Shown in pieces: positions 49,824 through 58,201 of a stretch of DNA of 64,000 nt. This DNA is from PSRF01 sp051000815 (GTDB lineage Bacteria; Acidobacteriota; Blastocatellia; Pyrinomonadales; Pyrinomonadaceae): assembly GCA_051000815.1 (NCBI GenBank), contig JBPCNX010000060.1:111970-175969 (forward strand), read 5' to 3'. Every line of letters starts with the position of its first letter. Positions within the stretch are counted from its first letter, which is position 1. The notes beneath the pieces are model-generated. The model was not told where the DNA came from, searched no databases, and was given only the letters and a program-made list of their open reading frames with translations. Made by a program: the position numbers and the translations under genes.

Positions 49824-52301
49824 ATGACGCTTCCCGAAAACACGCGTTTGGGTAAATACGAAATCCGCTCGCAGATTGGTAAAGGCGGAATGGGTGAAGT
49901 CTATCTGGCACTCGATACTGAGCTGGATCGAACTGTCGCCATCAAGATCCTTCCTGCGGATGTCGCTTCCGACCAACAACGACTGCAACGCTTTATTCAG
50001 GAAGCCAAAGCAGCCTCTGCTTTGAACCATCCCCACATACTCACTATTCACGAGATCGGCGCGATTGGTGACTCGCGATACATCGCCACGGAGTTTATCG
50101 ACGGCGACACTTTGCGACGCCGCATCGCATCGGGAATGAAGCTTGAAGAGATTCTGGAGATCTCCATTCAGGTGACTAGTGCACTCGCGGCCGCGCACGC
50201 CGCCGGAATCGTCCACCGCGATATCAAACCCGAGAACGTGATGGTCAGGCATGACGGTTATGCAAAGGTTTTGGACTTCGGTCTTGCCAAGTTGAACCAA
50301 CCAGCCGGAGCGGTAACCGATACAGAAGCCCCGACGAAGGCGCTTGTAAACACCGACGCCGGTACGGTGATGGGAACCGCAAATTACATGTCGCCCGAGC
50401 AAGCTAAGGGAACGACCCTGGATGCTCGCTCAGACCTATGGAGCGTCGGCGCTGTGCTCTACGAGATGGTGACGAGTCACCTGCCCTTTGCTGGTGAGAC
50501 TCCGACAGAGACCATCTCACTTATTTTGCAGAAAGAGCCCGCGCCTCTGATGCGTTACGCGAGTAACGTACCGGCTGAGTTGGAACGGATAGTGACGAAG
50601 GCGCTGACGAAGGATCCTGAAGGCAGATATCAAACGGCAAAAGATCTACTAATCGATTTGCGGAACTTAAAACGCAAGCTCGAGGTCGATGCCGAAATCG
50701 ATCGCACTGTCCCTCCGGAACTTCGGGCAGAAACTTCAACGGCCGGCGGCTCACACGCTCATTCGACGGCCAGTAACGCCTCGATCGCCGGTACGGCTTC
50801 GCCTTCTAGCGCCGAATACATTGTCTCGGGGATCAAGCAGCACAAACTCGCAGCTTTAGCCGTGCTGCTGGTTTTGCTTCTCGCTGGTGGCGCCCTGGGC
50901 GTATTCCTTTATGGTCGCAGAGCAGCACCTGCTTTTGATTCGATTGCGGTGCTTCCGTTCGTGAACGTGAGCGGCGATCCAAACCTTGAGTATCTGTCAG
51001 ACGGAATCTCTGAAACTCTTATTAATAGCCTGACGCAACTGCAACGGCTTCATGTGGTGGCGCGTGCCAGTGCGTTTCGTTACAAAGGCAAAGAAGCCGA
51101 TCCGCAGACCGTGGGTCGAGAGCTGAACGTTCGGACAGTTTTGATGGGACGGGTAAGGCAGAACGGCGACACGGTAAACGTGCAGGTTGATCTTGTCGAT
51201 GCAACTACCGGCGCTCAGCTTTGGGGCGAAGAATATGAACGAAAGCTCGCTGATGTCCTGTCTGTCAAACAAGCCATCTCGAGAGAGATTACCGACAAAC
51301 TGCGCTTAAGAATTTCCGGCGACGAGCAAAAGCAGCTTGTGGTTAGCGATTCAAATGGCGAGGCTTATCAGCTCTATTTGAAAGGGCGCTATCACTGGAA
51401 CAAACGAACGAGCGAGGGGATTGGAAAATCGATCGAGTACTTCAATCAGGCGATCGAACGGGACCCCAGTTACGCTCTCGCGTACGCAGGGTTGGCAGAT
51501 TCGTGGTTCACTGCGGCCTGGTATCGAGATGTAGAGCCCAGGGAAGGGTACGAAAAGGCGAGGGCGGCAACCAATAAAGCCCTGGCCATAGATGACAAGC
51601 TCGCCGAAGCGCATAACACGCTGGCGATGATTAAGGGGAATTACGATTGGGATTGGCCCGGCGCCGAGAAAGAATTTAAGCTGTCTATTCAGTTGAATCC
51701 TAATTATCCGACTGCGCACCAGCGATACTCTCTTTATTTGCCAGTCGTTGGTCGTCTTGATGAGGCAGTTGCCGAAGCGAAGCGGGCGCAGCAGCTTGAT
51801 CCTTTAGCGCTGATTCTTAACGAGAATGTTGGTGACATCCTTTTTCTTGCGCGGCGTTACGACGAGGCTGAGGCCCAACTTCGGAAGACCTTGGAACTGG
51901 ATCCGAACTTCTTTGTAGCTCGCAATACACTTGCGAAGGTTTACGAGGCAAAAGGCATGTACAAGGAAGCCTTGGAGCAGAATTTGGCGCGAGAAGATCC
52001 GGAGGTTGTCGCCGAAGTAATGAAGATCTATGCCGCATCGGGAATGCAAGGGGTTTGGCGGGACCGCGTCGAGGAGTTGCTGGAGATCTCAAAGAAGGAA
52101 CATATTTCACCATACAACATCGCCATCTTATACATTCGCCTTGACGATAAGGACAAAGCATTTGAGTGGTTGAACAAGGCTCTTGAGGCGCGTGCGATTC
52201 TCTTCACCTACCTGGTCGCAGACCCGCGTTTCGACAACATACGCTCAGATCCCCGCTACGCCGCTCTCCTGCAACGCGCCAACCTCAAACCGATAGAGTG
52301 A
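49824..52301 (+). CDS. Ser/Thr protein kinase with FlgO/TolB-like and TPR domains
   Basis: An 825-residue membrane protein. Kinase domain at residues ~10-275: glycine loop GKGGMGEV, VAIKIL lysine, HRDIKPENV catalytic loop, DFGLAK, and SPEQAKG as the activation-segment end. A single membrane helix at ~340-365 (LAALAVLLVLLLAGGALGVF). Then a FlgO/TolB-N-like domain (SIAVLPFVNVSGDPNLEYLS, DGISETLINSLTQL, VNVQVDLVDATTGAQLWGEE), and then TPR repeats (YFNQAIERDPSYALAYAGLA, LRKTLELDPNFFVARNTLA). The extracytoplasmic part probably senses or recruits partners. Typical of acidobacterial kinases. Substrate unknown. Confidence 0.93.
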   Translation: MTLPENTRLGKYEIRSQIGKGGMGEVYLALDTELDRTVAIKILPADVASDQQRLQRFIQEAKAASALNHPHILTIHEIGAIGDSRYIATEFIDGDTLRRRIASGMKLEEILEISIQVTSALAAAHAAGIVHRDIKPENVMVRHDGYAKVLDFGLAKLNQPAGAVTDTEAPTKALVNTDAGTVMGTANYMSPEQAKGTTLDARSDLWSVGAVLYEMVTSHLPFAGETPTETISLILQKEPAPLMRYASNVPAELERIVTKALTKDPEGRYQTAKDLLIDLRNLKRKLEVDAEIDRTVPPELRAETSTAGGSHAHSTASNASIAGTASPSSAEYIVSGIKQHKLAALAVLLVLLLAGGALGVFLYGRRAAPAFDSIAVLPFVNVSGDPNLEYLSDGISETLINSLTQLQRLHVVARASAFRYKGKEADPQTVGRELNVRTVLMGRVRQNGDTVNVQVDLVDATTGAQLWGEEYERKLADVLSVKQAISREITDKLRLRISGDEQKQLVVSDSNGEAYQLYLKGRYHWNKRTSEGIGKSIEYFNQAIERDPSYALAYAGLADSWFTAAWYRDVEPREGYEKARAATNKALAIDDKLAEAHNTLAMIKGNYDWDWPGAEKEFKLSIQLNPNYPTAHQRYSLYLPVVGRLDEAVAEAKRAQQLDPLALILNENVGDILFLARRYDEAEAQLRKTLELDPNFFVARNTLAKVYEAKGMYKEALEQNLAREDPEVVAEVMKIYAASGMQGVWRDRVEELLEISKKEHISPYNIAILYIRLDDKDKAFEWLNKALEARAILFTYLVADPRFDNIRSDPRYAALLQRANLKPIE

Positions 52302-52732
52302 AAGAATAGCCACAGATTTTCACGGATAACACGGATCAGCAATCCCGAATTGCGGGGACATTGCTTTCTCAGTTCCTACTTTTTCTTATCCGTGTTCATC
52401 CGCGTAAATCTGCGGCTAATTTCTTCTACTCTTGGATCGTTACCATTCACGATTTACGATTTACAGTCACGATCCGCTCGCGGCCGCTCTTGGTCGGGCC
52501 GACCTGTCGGCGCATTGAATTGTTTCGAGGAGCTTCTTCTGGAAACTTGCAGTCAGGAAGGCCCGCTTGCGGCCGCCCTTTGGAGTGTGCCGACTTGAGA
52601 TTTGTTTCGTGTCGCTTCGTGTCATTTCGTGGTTCGTCTTCAATCGGCAATTGCTACTTACTATGCTCGACGCGAAACTCCGGGTAATCTGTAACCGCTC
52701 TTCTTACTTCCGCGCTTCCGCCCTTTAGCTTT
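52302..52732. repeat. 431-bp gap of repeats
   Basis: AATAGCCACAGATTTTCACGG (about 52309) with TTCATCCGCGTAAATCTGCG (about 52395) forms the long hairpin seen also at 49628. GGGCCGACCTGTCGGCGCAT (about 52495) and the CCTTTGGAGTGTGCCGACTT block (about 52579) belong to the family at 47990. TTCGTGTCATTTCGTGGTTC near 52617 belongs to the TTCGTG family. No gene. Confidence 0.6.
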
Positions 52733-53101
52733 ATGTCCGAAATCAATCGCTCTTTACTCGTCGTTAAGCCCAAACAACCCTTCCTCGATTGGGCGCATTC
52801 ATGGGATCGTGCGCGGTATACCCTGGACGACATACGCGAAGACTCAACTGCTTACCTCATCCCTGAGTATGAGCTAAACGATGAACAGATGGTGATCCTT
52901 GAGTATTGCCACGGCTTCATATTTGAAGAAGAGCTCTTCTCCTGGTGTATCGATGAAGCCACATGGCCCGAGCAACGTGACCTGAAGACATTTCTCGAAT
53001 GGTTCGATCTCGAATTCCACTCTCTCGTCTTTGACCTCGCCGTCGGCACCCCACTCGAATACGTCGACTACGGTCAAGATGAGGTGATGACCACGAACTG
53101 A
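52733..53101 (+). CDS. hypothetical acidic protein
   Basis: A 122-residue, acidic, aromatic-rich protein: MSEINRSLLVVKPKQPFLDW, YTLDDIREDSTAYLIPEYEL, EEELFSWCIDEATWPEQRDL, FLEWFDLEFHSLVFDLAVG. No signal peptide and no recognisable motif. Start by ATG 52733 without a clear Shine-Dalgarno. Confidence 0.65.
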   Translation: MSEINRSLLVVKPKQPFLDWAHSWDRARYTLDDIREDSTAYLIPEYELNDEQMVILEYCHGFIFEEELFSWCIDEATWPEQRDLKTFLEWFDLEFHSLVFDLAVGTPLEYVDYGQDEVMTTN

Positions 53102-53208
53102 ATCAAAACGGCCACTGAAGGGCAGCCGCTATTTTCTCCTAGTTGGGCGCTCTGTGATTGGCGGCCTTCGGAGAATACCCTTTGGGATCGAACCCCAAGA
53201 GCAAAAGG

Positions 53209-53229
53209 CCGACCCTCGATGGGTCGGTG
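53209..53229 (-). terminator. hairpin after hicA
   Basis: CCGACCC/GGGTCGG around TCGAT, a perfect 7-bp stem; on the minus strand GGCC then TTTT follows. It lies 26 bases after the HicA stop. Confidence 0.55.
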
Positions 53230-53254
53230 TCTTGTTGGACAGTCCACCCTCTAA

Positions 53255-53470
53255 TTACAACGCCTCAAACTCTTCGGCCTTTATTCCCGTTTGGCGAAGA
53301 ATACTTCGGAGCGTGCCGGCGGCAACTTCACGATGCTTCGGAACAATTGCAGTTCGTATTCCCTCGCTTGTCGTTTTTGCGAACTTGATATGACTGCCTG
53401 TTTGTCCAGCTTCGACAAAACCAACGGCTTCTAATCTTCGTTTGACTTCCTGAAAGGGCAAGGGCTTCAT
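53255..53470 (-). CDS. HicA-family toxin
   Basis: A 71-residue protein with the dsRBD-like HicA fold: LPFQEVKRRLEAVGFVEAGQ, the catalytic His in GSHIKFAK, and AIVPKHREVAAGTLRSILRQ. HicA is an mRNA interferase. It overlaps the upstream HicB gene by 4 bases, so translation is coupled. Order here is antitoxin then toxin. Confidence 0.9.
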   Translation of the reverse strand: MKPLPFQEVKRRLEAVGFVEAGQTGSHIKFAKTTSEGIRTAIVPKHREVAAGTLRSILRQTGIKAEEFEAL

Positions 53471-53673
53471 GCCGCTTGAATGTCGATTTCAATGTCGCGC
53501 ACATGAGGAACGACAGTCGCGATTGGCGGTGAGAAGTGAAGTTCGAGGGCGTCACGGAGATTGTCCAGTGCCTCATCTTCGGTCGCGCCTTGACTTGCAA
53601 CGTCCACCTGGACGCACTGAGCTATGAACCATTCACCTTCCTGCCAGATACTGGCTGAGAACCGCTGTTTCAT
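53467..53673 (-). CDS. HicB-like antitoxin (N-terminal domain only)
   Basis: A 68-residue protein: FSASIWQEGEWFIAQCVQVD, VASQGATEDEALDNLRDALE, LHFS. This is the partial-RNase-H-like HicB fold that binds HicA. There is no DNA-binding domain after it, so it is the short HicB type and autoregulation may need another factor. The start ATG is at 53673. Confidence 0.88.
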   Translation of the reverse strand: MKQRFSASIWQEGEWFIAQCVQVDVASQGATEDEALDNLRDALELHFSPPIATVVPHVRDIEIDIQAA

Positions 53674-53770
53674 GAGTGAATCCTAACACAGCATGAACTC
53701 CAATTTGCACGGCTAGAACCTTTTTCACATCTTTGCTTCAGTGAAAGGAATCTTGTTGCTGACAACCCTA

Positions 53771-54215
53771 TGGCAATTGGCAATTGGCAATTGGCAATTC
53801 CACCTCACGCTGAAAGCGTGAAAGCTAATAGCCGTGGGCAACGCCCAAGGAATCCACGTCAAAAATAATCCCGACCCTGAAAGGGTCGAATTTCATTCAA
53901 TCGCAATCCCCGTCGCGGCTCTGCCGCCCACCCCTGCGGTAAGCCTTCGGCTTACCGGCGACAACTTGTTACTTTTAATTCGCGCGAGGCTGAGCCTCGC
54001 GCTGGAAAAACCAGGAGGAGCTCCCGGTAAGCCAAGCCTTACCGCACTGGTGGGCGGCAAGCCGCCCAATGTTCATTGCTACTTCCCCGCACGCTGAAAG
54101 CGTGAAAGCTAGTAGCCATGGAAAACTCCAACGGAATCCGCGGCCAAGATAATCCCGACCCTGAAAGGGTCGAACCTCATTCAATCGCAATCCCCGTCGC
54201 GGCTCCGCGGCAATC
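53771..54215. repeat. array of short palindromes, array 1
   Basis: Starts with iterated GGCAATTGGCAATTGGCAAT words, then palindromes in order: CACGCTGAAAGCGTG (53806), GCCGTGGGCAACGCCC (53831), CCGACCCTGAAAGGGTCG (53871), CGGTAAGCCTTCGGCTTACC (53937), CGCGAGGCTGAGCCTCGCG (53983), GGTAAGCCAAGCCTTACC, GGGCGGCAAGCCGCCC (54052). The set partly restarts at 54091 (CACGCTGAAAGCGTG) and 54155 (CCGACCCTGAAAGGGTCG). Stems of 6-9 bp are separated by 15-50 bases of less conserved DNA. No gene in this stretch. Confidence 0.85.
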
Positions 54216-54313
54216 CAACTATCTCTTTGGCTCGCTATCCGCATTTCGAAGTCCTATAATCCACGCAGCCCCCGCCCGGATAATCGACGCTTCAATCTGA
54301 TGAGGAAACACCC

Positions 54314-55219
54314 ATGTGTAGAAGATTATTAATGAGTGCGTGCCTTTGTGTGCTCGCCACTGCCTTCGCCGCCACTGTCACAGCCCAGGTAGTTGGGCAA
54401 CCTTATCGTCTTAGCGATAAGGACGTCGAAAAGATCATTCACCGGATCGAGCAACAGTCGGATAGATTCCGTTCCAGCCTTGATGCCGCACTCGATAAGA
54501 GCCGCTTTAACGGAAGCAATCAAGAAGATGACATCAACACCTTTGTCAAAGACTTTTATCAACAGACAAAGACTCTCCATGACAGGTTCGACGATCACAA
54601 ATCAACCGCGCCTGATGTGCAGTCCGTCCTTGAAAGAGCAGTGCGCATTGACAGCTTCATGCGCCGCTATCCGCTTTCCTCGCACGCACAAGACGATTGG
54701 TCGACACTTAAAATAAATCTCGACGAGTTGGCGGCCGCTTACGACGTCAGTTGGCGCTGGTCTGATTACGCAACTGGTTATCCTCAGGCCAGCGGTGGTT
54801 ATCCTTCCAGTTCCGTAACCTCTCCGAGCGAAACCATGGTCTCCGGCGTGCCTTATCGCATTACTGATCGTGAGGTCGAAAAACTCCTGCACCGCATTGA
54901 GCAGCAGTCTGACAAGTTTCGTTCGGCGCTTGACGCGGCTTTGGATAAGAGTCGCTTGAATGGAACCCGAAGCGAGGACGAAATAAATACTTTTGTGAAA
55001 GACTTCTATTCGCAGACAAAGACTTTACATGAGCACTTCGACGACCACAAATCCACAAATGCGGATGTGCAGTCGGTTCTGGATCGTGCCTCACGCATCG
55101 ACGAGTTTATGCGCCGCAATCGCTTAAAGAAGAACGCTGATAAGGAGTGGTCAAAGCTGAAAGCAAATCTTGACGAACTCGCGCGCGTTTACAACGTCAC
55201 TTGGCGATGGAGTTATTGA
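54314..55219 (+). CDS. secreted protein with a duplicated ~130-residue helical domain
   Basis: A 301-residue protein with a signal peptide (residues 1-25, ending VTAQV). The sequence is an internal duplication: residues ~28-150 and ~180-301 align almost throughout, with shared VEKxxHRIEQQSDxFRSxLD, LDKSRxNG, EDxINTFVKDFYxQTKTLHx, FDDHKST and DVQSVLxRAxRIDxFMRR. The repeats are separated by a Ser/Pro/Tyr-rich linker. Each domain looks like a helical bundle. I recognise no family. The duplication suggests recent tandem growth. Confidence 0.75.
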   Translation: MCRRLLMSACLCVLATAFAATVTAQVVGQPYRLSDKDVEKIIHRIEQQSDRFRSSLDAALDKSRFNGSNQEDDINTFVKDFYQQTKTLHDRFDDHKSTAPDVQSVLERAVRIDSFMRRYPLSSHAQDDWSTLKINLDELAAAYDVSWRWSDYATGYPQASGGYPSSSVTSPSETMVSGVPYRITDREVEKLLHRIEQQSDKFRSALDAALDKSRLNGTRSEDEINTFVKDFYSQTKTLHEHFDDHKSTNADVQSVLDRASRIDEFMRRNRLKKNADKEWSKLKANLDELARVYNVTWRWSY

Positions 55220-55267
55220 TACATCTTGAGTGTCATTGCTCCCACGCCCGGTAATGTAATGGGTGTG

Positions 55268-55465
55268 GGCCTAATCGCGCGAGGCTGAGCCTCGCGCTGG
55301 AAGAAAAGAAAACGAGCTCCAGTAAGGCAAGCCTTACCGCACTGGTTGGGCGGCAAGCCGAGTGATTTTGGTCGCGTTCACTCGGCAATCGCCAATCGGC
55401 AATCGGCATTTTTTGTAGTTCTTGCTTTTATTATCCGTGTTCATCCGCGTAAATCTGCGGCTAGT
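55268..55465. repeat. array of short palindromes, array 2, plus a half hairpin
   Basis: CGCGAGGCTGAGCCTCGCG (about 55279), CAGTAAGGCAAGCCTTACC (about 55321), GGGCGGCAAGCC, then CGGCAATCGCCAATCGGCAAT words (55382-55410) and the TTCATCCGCGTAAATCTGCG half of the 49628-type hairpin (about 55440). Confidence 0.8.
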
Positions 55466-55528
55466 TTTCTTCTTGCGATCCGCTCGCAGATCAGTTTTGC
55501 CGCTGCTTGTCCATTACTTTTCTTCTTC

Positions 55529-55876
55529 TCACATCCCCAACTGAAATCGCAAAGCAGCGAAAATCGACTGCTTAACGTTATCGTCGTCGATCTCGCCGAA
55601 GCTTCGACTTAACCGACGCTTATCGAGAGTTCGGATCTGATAGCAGAGCGCGATTGAATCAAGCTTCAAGCCACCTGTTCTGGCCGGTAAGAAAGCTTCG
55701 TTGGGATAAACACGTCTTTTGCTTTTCCGTGAGGTTACAGGTATGCAGTTTACAACCGGCAAGATCTTGTTGAGGGAGGTGTCACTGATAATCAGCACCG
55801 GCCTGACTTTGCCCTGCTCAGAACCAATGGCCGGATCAAGATTAGCCTGCCAAACACTCCACTGTGAGAAATTCAT
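55529..55876 (-). CDS. PemK/MazF-family toxin
   Basis: A 115-residue protein with the family start QWSVWQANLDPAIGSEQGKV-RPVLIIS, then IPVTSRKSKRR, LPARTGGLKLDSIALCYQIR and LDKRRLSRSFGEI. MazF-type toxins are sequence-specific mRNA endoribonucleases; catalytic Arg in RPVLIIS and Thr/Ser in VTSR are present. It overlaps the upstream antitoxin gene by 4 bases. Confidence 0.9.
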   Translation of the reverse strand: MNFSQWSVWQANLDPAIGSEQGKVRPVLIISDTSLNKILPVVNCIPVTSRKSKRRVYPNEAFLPARTGGLKLDSIALCYQIRTLDKRRLSRSFGEIDDDNVKQSIFAALRFQLGM

Positions 55877-56205
55877 CGACGGAGTTCGGGATGATCCACA
55901 TGCTTGAAATCCTCCATGGCGGCTTTGAGGTCGGCCTGGAAGAGTTCGTCGTTGGCAGCTTCGCGCATCAACTGGAGCTGCGCTTTTCTATCTGCGGGGA
56001 TAGTAAACAGAGAGTCCCTGGAAGCGCCCAGTACTGCAAGTGCCTGGTCATGGCTGACGGTGGGAAACTGCTGAAGGAAGGTTGCCAGGATGTTGCCACC
56101 TTCTAAATAGTCAAAGAGGTGTTTGATCGGCACGCCCGTGCCTGGGAAGACAGGCATGCCACCAAACTTCTCCGGATTCCGTTCTATCAGCTCTTCGATC
56201 TTCAT
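55873..56205 (-). CDS. DUF433-domain protein, probable antitoxin
   Basis: From ATG 56205 the protein has 110 residues. The DUF433 core is IERNPEKFGGMPVFPGTGVP, then LFDYLEGGNILATFLQQFPT and HDQALAVLGA, where DUF433 normally has an R in the KPCIRGTR-like loop, here PVFPGTG. The extra C-terminal 40 residues (DRKAQLQLMREAANDELFQA, DLKAAMEDFKHVDHPELR) probably wrap the toxin. It overlaps MazF start by ATGA. The 5' extension to 56454 is repeat DNA and is not used. Confidence 0.8.
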   Translation of the reverse strand: MKIEELIERNPEKFGGMPVFPGTGVPIKHLFDYLEGGNILATFLQQFPTVSHDQALAVLGASRDSLFTIPADRKAQLQLMREAANDELFQADLKAAMEDFKHVDHPELRR

Positions 56206-56511
56206 GGCTGACCAAATCCTATCACAGCATAGATTCCAGTTTGCAGGGCTAGAACTATTCTCAAACCCTTGCCTCATTGAAAGGAATCTTGTTGCTGACA
56301 ACCCTATGGCAATTGGCAATCGGCAATCGGCAAGCGGCCCTGTCAGTACCACCCGCGATAGGCGGGTGGGTTGATTTCGGAGCTTTAACTCGGGTGCTCC
56401 AATAATAATGATTGCCGACAGCCCGGTCCTCCCACATAATGCTGATGGCCCCACTAGACACGTCGCAGTTCCGAGACAATTGCCCCGACACCTCGCACCT
56501 GAGACCCTATT
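56206..56511. other. gap with a repeat, no gene
   Basis: TTCCAGTTTGCAGGGCTAGA..., then ATTGAAAGGAATCTTGTTGC and CCCTATGGCAATTGGCAATC (56289-56330). The same block TGAAAGGAATCTTGTTGCTG occurs at about 53742, so the two toxin-antitoxin loci share upstream repeat DNA. Frames here look random. Confidence 0.5.
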
Positions 56512-57060
56512 ATGAAACGTAACCCTAAATGTGCTTACAGTGATAATAAAAGCAAGCCCCTAATTATTCCGGCAGTGGCTGGATTAGCCATCGTCTTGTC
56601 ATTATTGACAGCCTGCCAGGGGCCATCGCAGCAGACTCCAGCAAACGGCTCCAGCCAACCATCTGCGAGTCAGCCCGTTGCGCAACAACAGCCAGTCATG
56701 GTCCCATTCGTTCCTTCACCCACAGTCAGCCCCTCTCCATCTCCATCCCCATCGCCCTCACCGAGTGTGACGCCCACGCCGGGAGTTCGAGCAGAACCTC
56801 GTGTTCCACTAAGCTCCAGTCCGGTGTCTACAAGTGGTGGTGAGAAAACGCGGGGGCCGGTAAGGATTCGACTGACAAATGGAACGAGCGTAGATGCAGA
56901 CGAGGTCTGGGAGACAAAAGAAGGAATCTGGTACCGGAGGCGCGGTCTGGTTACTCTTCTGAAACGCGCCCAGGTGAAAGCTTTCGAAAAGGTCGCCCCC
57001 GCGTCCTCGCCAGCAGCGCCGGCATCGCCAACCCCCTCGCCAACCTCGTCTCCTGCCTAA
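56512..57060 (+). CDS. predicted lipoprotein with Pro/Ser-rich linker
   Basis: A 182-residue protein. The lipobox LLTAC at residues ~31-35 follows a hydrophobic stretch (IIPAVAGLAIVLSLL). A low-complexity SPSPSPSPSPS linker precedes a compact module (VRIRLTNGTSVDADEVWETK, EGIWYRRRGLVTLLKRAQVK) with a Pro/Ser-rich end. Likely anchored to a membrane with an exposed small domain of unknown function. Confidence 0.75.
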   Translation: MKRNPKCAYSDNKSKPLIIPAVAGLAIVLSLLTACQGPSQQTPANGSSQPSASQPVAQQQPVMVPFVPSPTVSPSPSPSPSPSPSVTPTPGVRAEPRVPLSSSPVSTSGGEKTRGPVRIRLTNGTSVDADEVWETKEGIWYRRRGLVTLLKRAQVKAFEKVAPASSPAAPASPTPSPTSSPA

Positions 57061-57308
57061 CCGCTTGCTAATCGCAATTTGGAAGAGCCGCTTGCAGCCG
57101 CCCTTTTGGAGGTTCGAAAGATTAGCCACAGATCTTTACAGATTTTGCGGATCAGCAATCGAATCCTCGTCGCGGCATTAGCTCCACTGCAAAGAATGCT
57201 TGGATTCTTGCTGCCAACTGGCTTCACTCAAGGGTCTGAATCGCTGGCCCTGAATTCTGTTTTGTGGAGAATCTTCTTCTGGAACAATCCAACGCATGAG
57301 TTTTTCAC
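57061..57308. other. gap with repeat half, no gene
   Basis: AGATTAGCCACAGATCTTTAC near 57118 is the left arm of the 49628-type hairpin without its right arm. The rest shows no feature I can name. Confidence 0.4.
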
Positions 57309-57845
57309 GTGCCGACTTCAAAGATCACAATTCCCGCAGATCGTCTTGAAAGGTCTATTCTATTGGTCCGTGGCCAACGCGTGATACTCGACGCTGAAAT
57401 CGCTGAACTCTACGGCGTAGCGACCAAAGTCTTGAATCAGGCTGTAGCACGGAATCGAGATCGATTTCCTGCAGACTTTATGGTTCGACTTACTGCCGAC
57501 GAAGTTGAAGTGCTAAACCGGTCACATTTTGTGACCGGTTCGCAAAAGCACCGCGACCCTCGTTATCTGCCATACGCTTTCACAGAACAAGGTGTCGCAA
57601 TGCTTGCTGGTGTTCTTCGCAGCAAGCGAGCAGTAATTGTAAACATCGAGATCATGCGGGCATTCGTAAGGCTGCGACAAATGCTTGCCTCGAATGCTGA
57701 ACTTGCCCATCAACTCAGGGACCTTGAAAAGAAATACGATCATCAGTTCAAGATTGTCTTCGACGCAATTCGAGAGCTCATGACTCCGCCGGAAAGACTT
57801 CCGCCCAAACCGATCGGCTTTCGCCCAAAAGCACTGAAGAAATGA
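57309..57845 (+). CDS. ORF6N-domain protein
   Basis: A 178-residue protein, GTG start (no better start upstream). The ORF6N domain is clear: ILLVRGQRVILDAEIAELYG, TKVLNQAVARNRDRFPADFM, LRYLPYAFTEQGVAML-like (PRYLPYAFTEQGVAMLAGVL). A coiled coil follows (ELAHQLRDLEKKYDHQFKIV) and a proline-rich tail. ORF6N is a DNA-binding domain of phage and mobile-element regulators; in bacteria it often accompanies restriction or toxin genes, as here. Confidence 0.9.
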   Translation: MPTSKITIPADRLERSILLVRGQRVILDAEIAELYGVATKVLNQAVARNRDRFPADFMVRLTADEVEVLNRSHFVTGSQKHRDPRYLPYAFTEQGVAMLAGVLRSKRAVIVNIEIMRAFVRLRQMLASNAELAHQLRDLEKKYDHQFKIVFDAIRELMTPPERLPPKPIGFRPKALKK

Positions 57846-57869
57846 CTTCTCGGGACACTTCTCGTCGGG

Positions 57870-58200
57870 CCGAACCTCATTCAAATCGCAATTTCATCTG
57901 CGGCTCTGCCGCCCACACGTGCGGTAAGCCTATGGCTTACCGACCCAACTGTTTTTTCATAGCGCGAGGCTGAGCCTCGCGCTGGAAAAACGAGGAAGAG
58001 CTAGGTAAGGCAAGCCTTACCGCACTGGTTGGGCGGCAAAGCCGCACTGAATTTAGCAATCATCATTAGCCGCCAGTTGCCCCCGCTAATCGGCAATCGG
58101 CAATTGGCAATGTCTCACGCTGAAAGCGTGAAAGCTAATAGCCGTGGGCACCGCCCACGGAACGAGATTTATGGATGATCCCGACCCTGCCAGGGTCGAA
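57870..58200. repeat. array of short palindromes, array 3
   Basis: CGGTAAGCCTATGGCTTACCG (57922-57942), GCGCGAGGCTGAGCCTCGCG (57962), GGTAAGGCAAGCCTTACC (58004), GGGCGGCAAAGCCGC (58031), CGGCAATCGGCAATTGGCAA words (58091), CACGCTGAAAGCGTG (58117), GCCGTGGGCACCGCCCACGG (58141), CCGACCCTGCCAGGGTCG (58181). Same families and mostly same order as array 1. It ends at the start codon region of the HNH gene. Confidence 0.85.
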
Positions 58201-58201
58201 C

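Noticed and set aside
53150..53210. A T-arm-like stem with GTTCGAT loop on the minus strand, possibly a fourth tRNA remnant
   Set aside because: No matching acceptor or CCA end, and the stem arises within a mosaic of short palindromes.
55206..55530. Short frames between the duplicated-domain gene and MazF
   Set aside because: All overlap palindrome array 2 and known repeat arms.
56206..56454. A 5' extension of the DUF433 gene
   Set aside because: It runs through GGCAATTGG-type repeat DNA and a block shared with the hicBA upstream region; ATG 56205 begins the DUF433 fold.
49494..58112. Iterated GGCAATCG words as a CRISPR array
   Set aside because: Units are 7-9 nt with no spacers of constant length, no leader, and no cas genes in the window.
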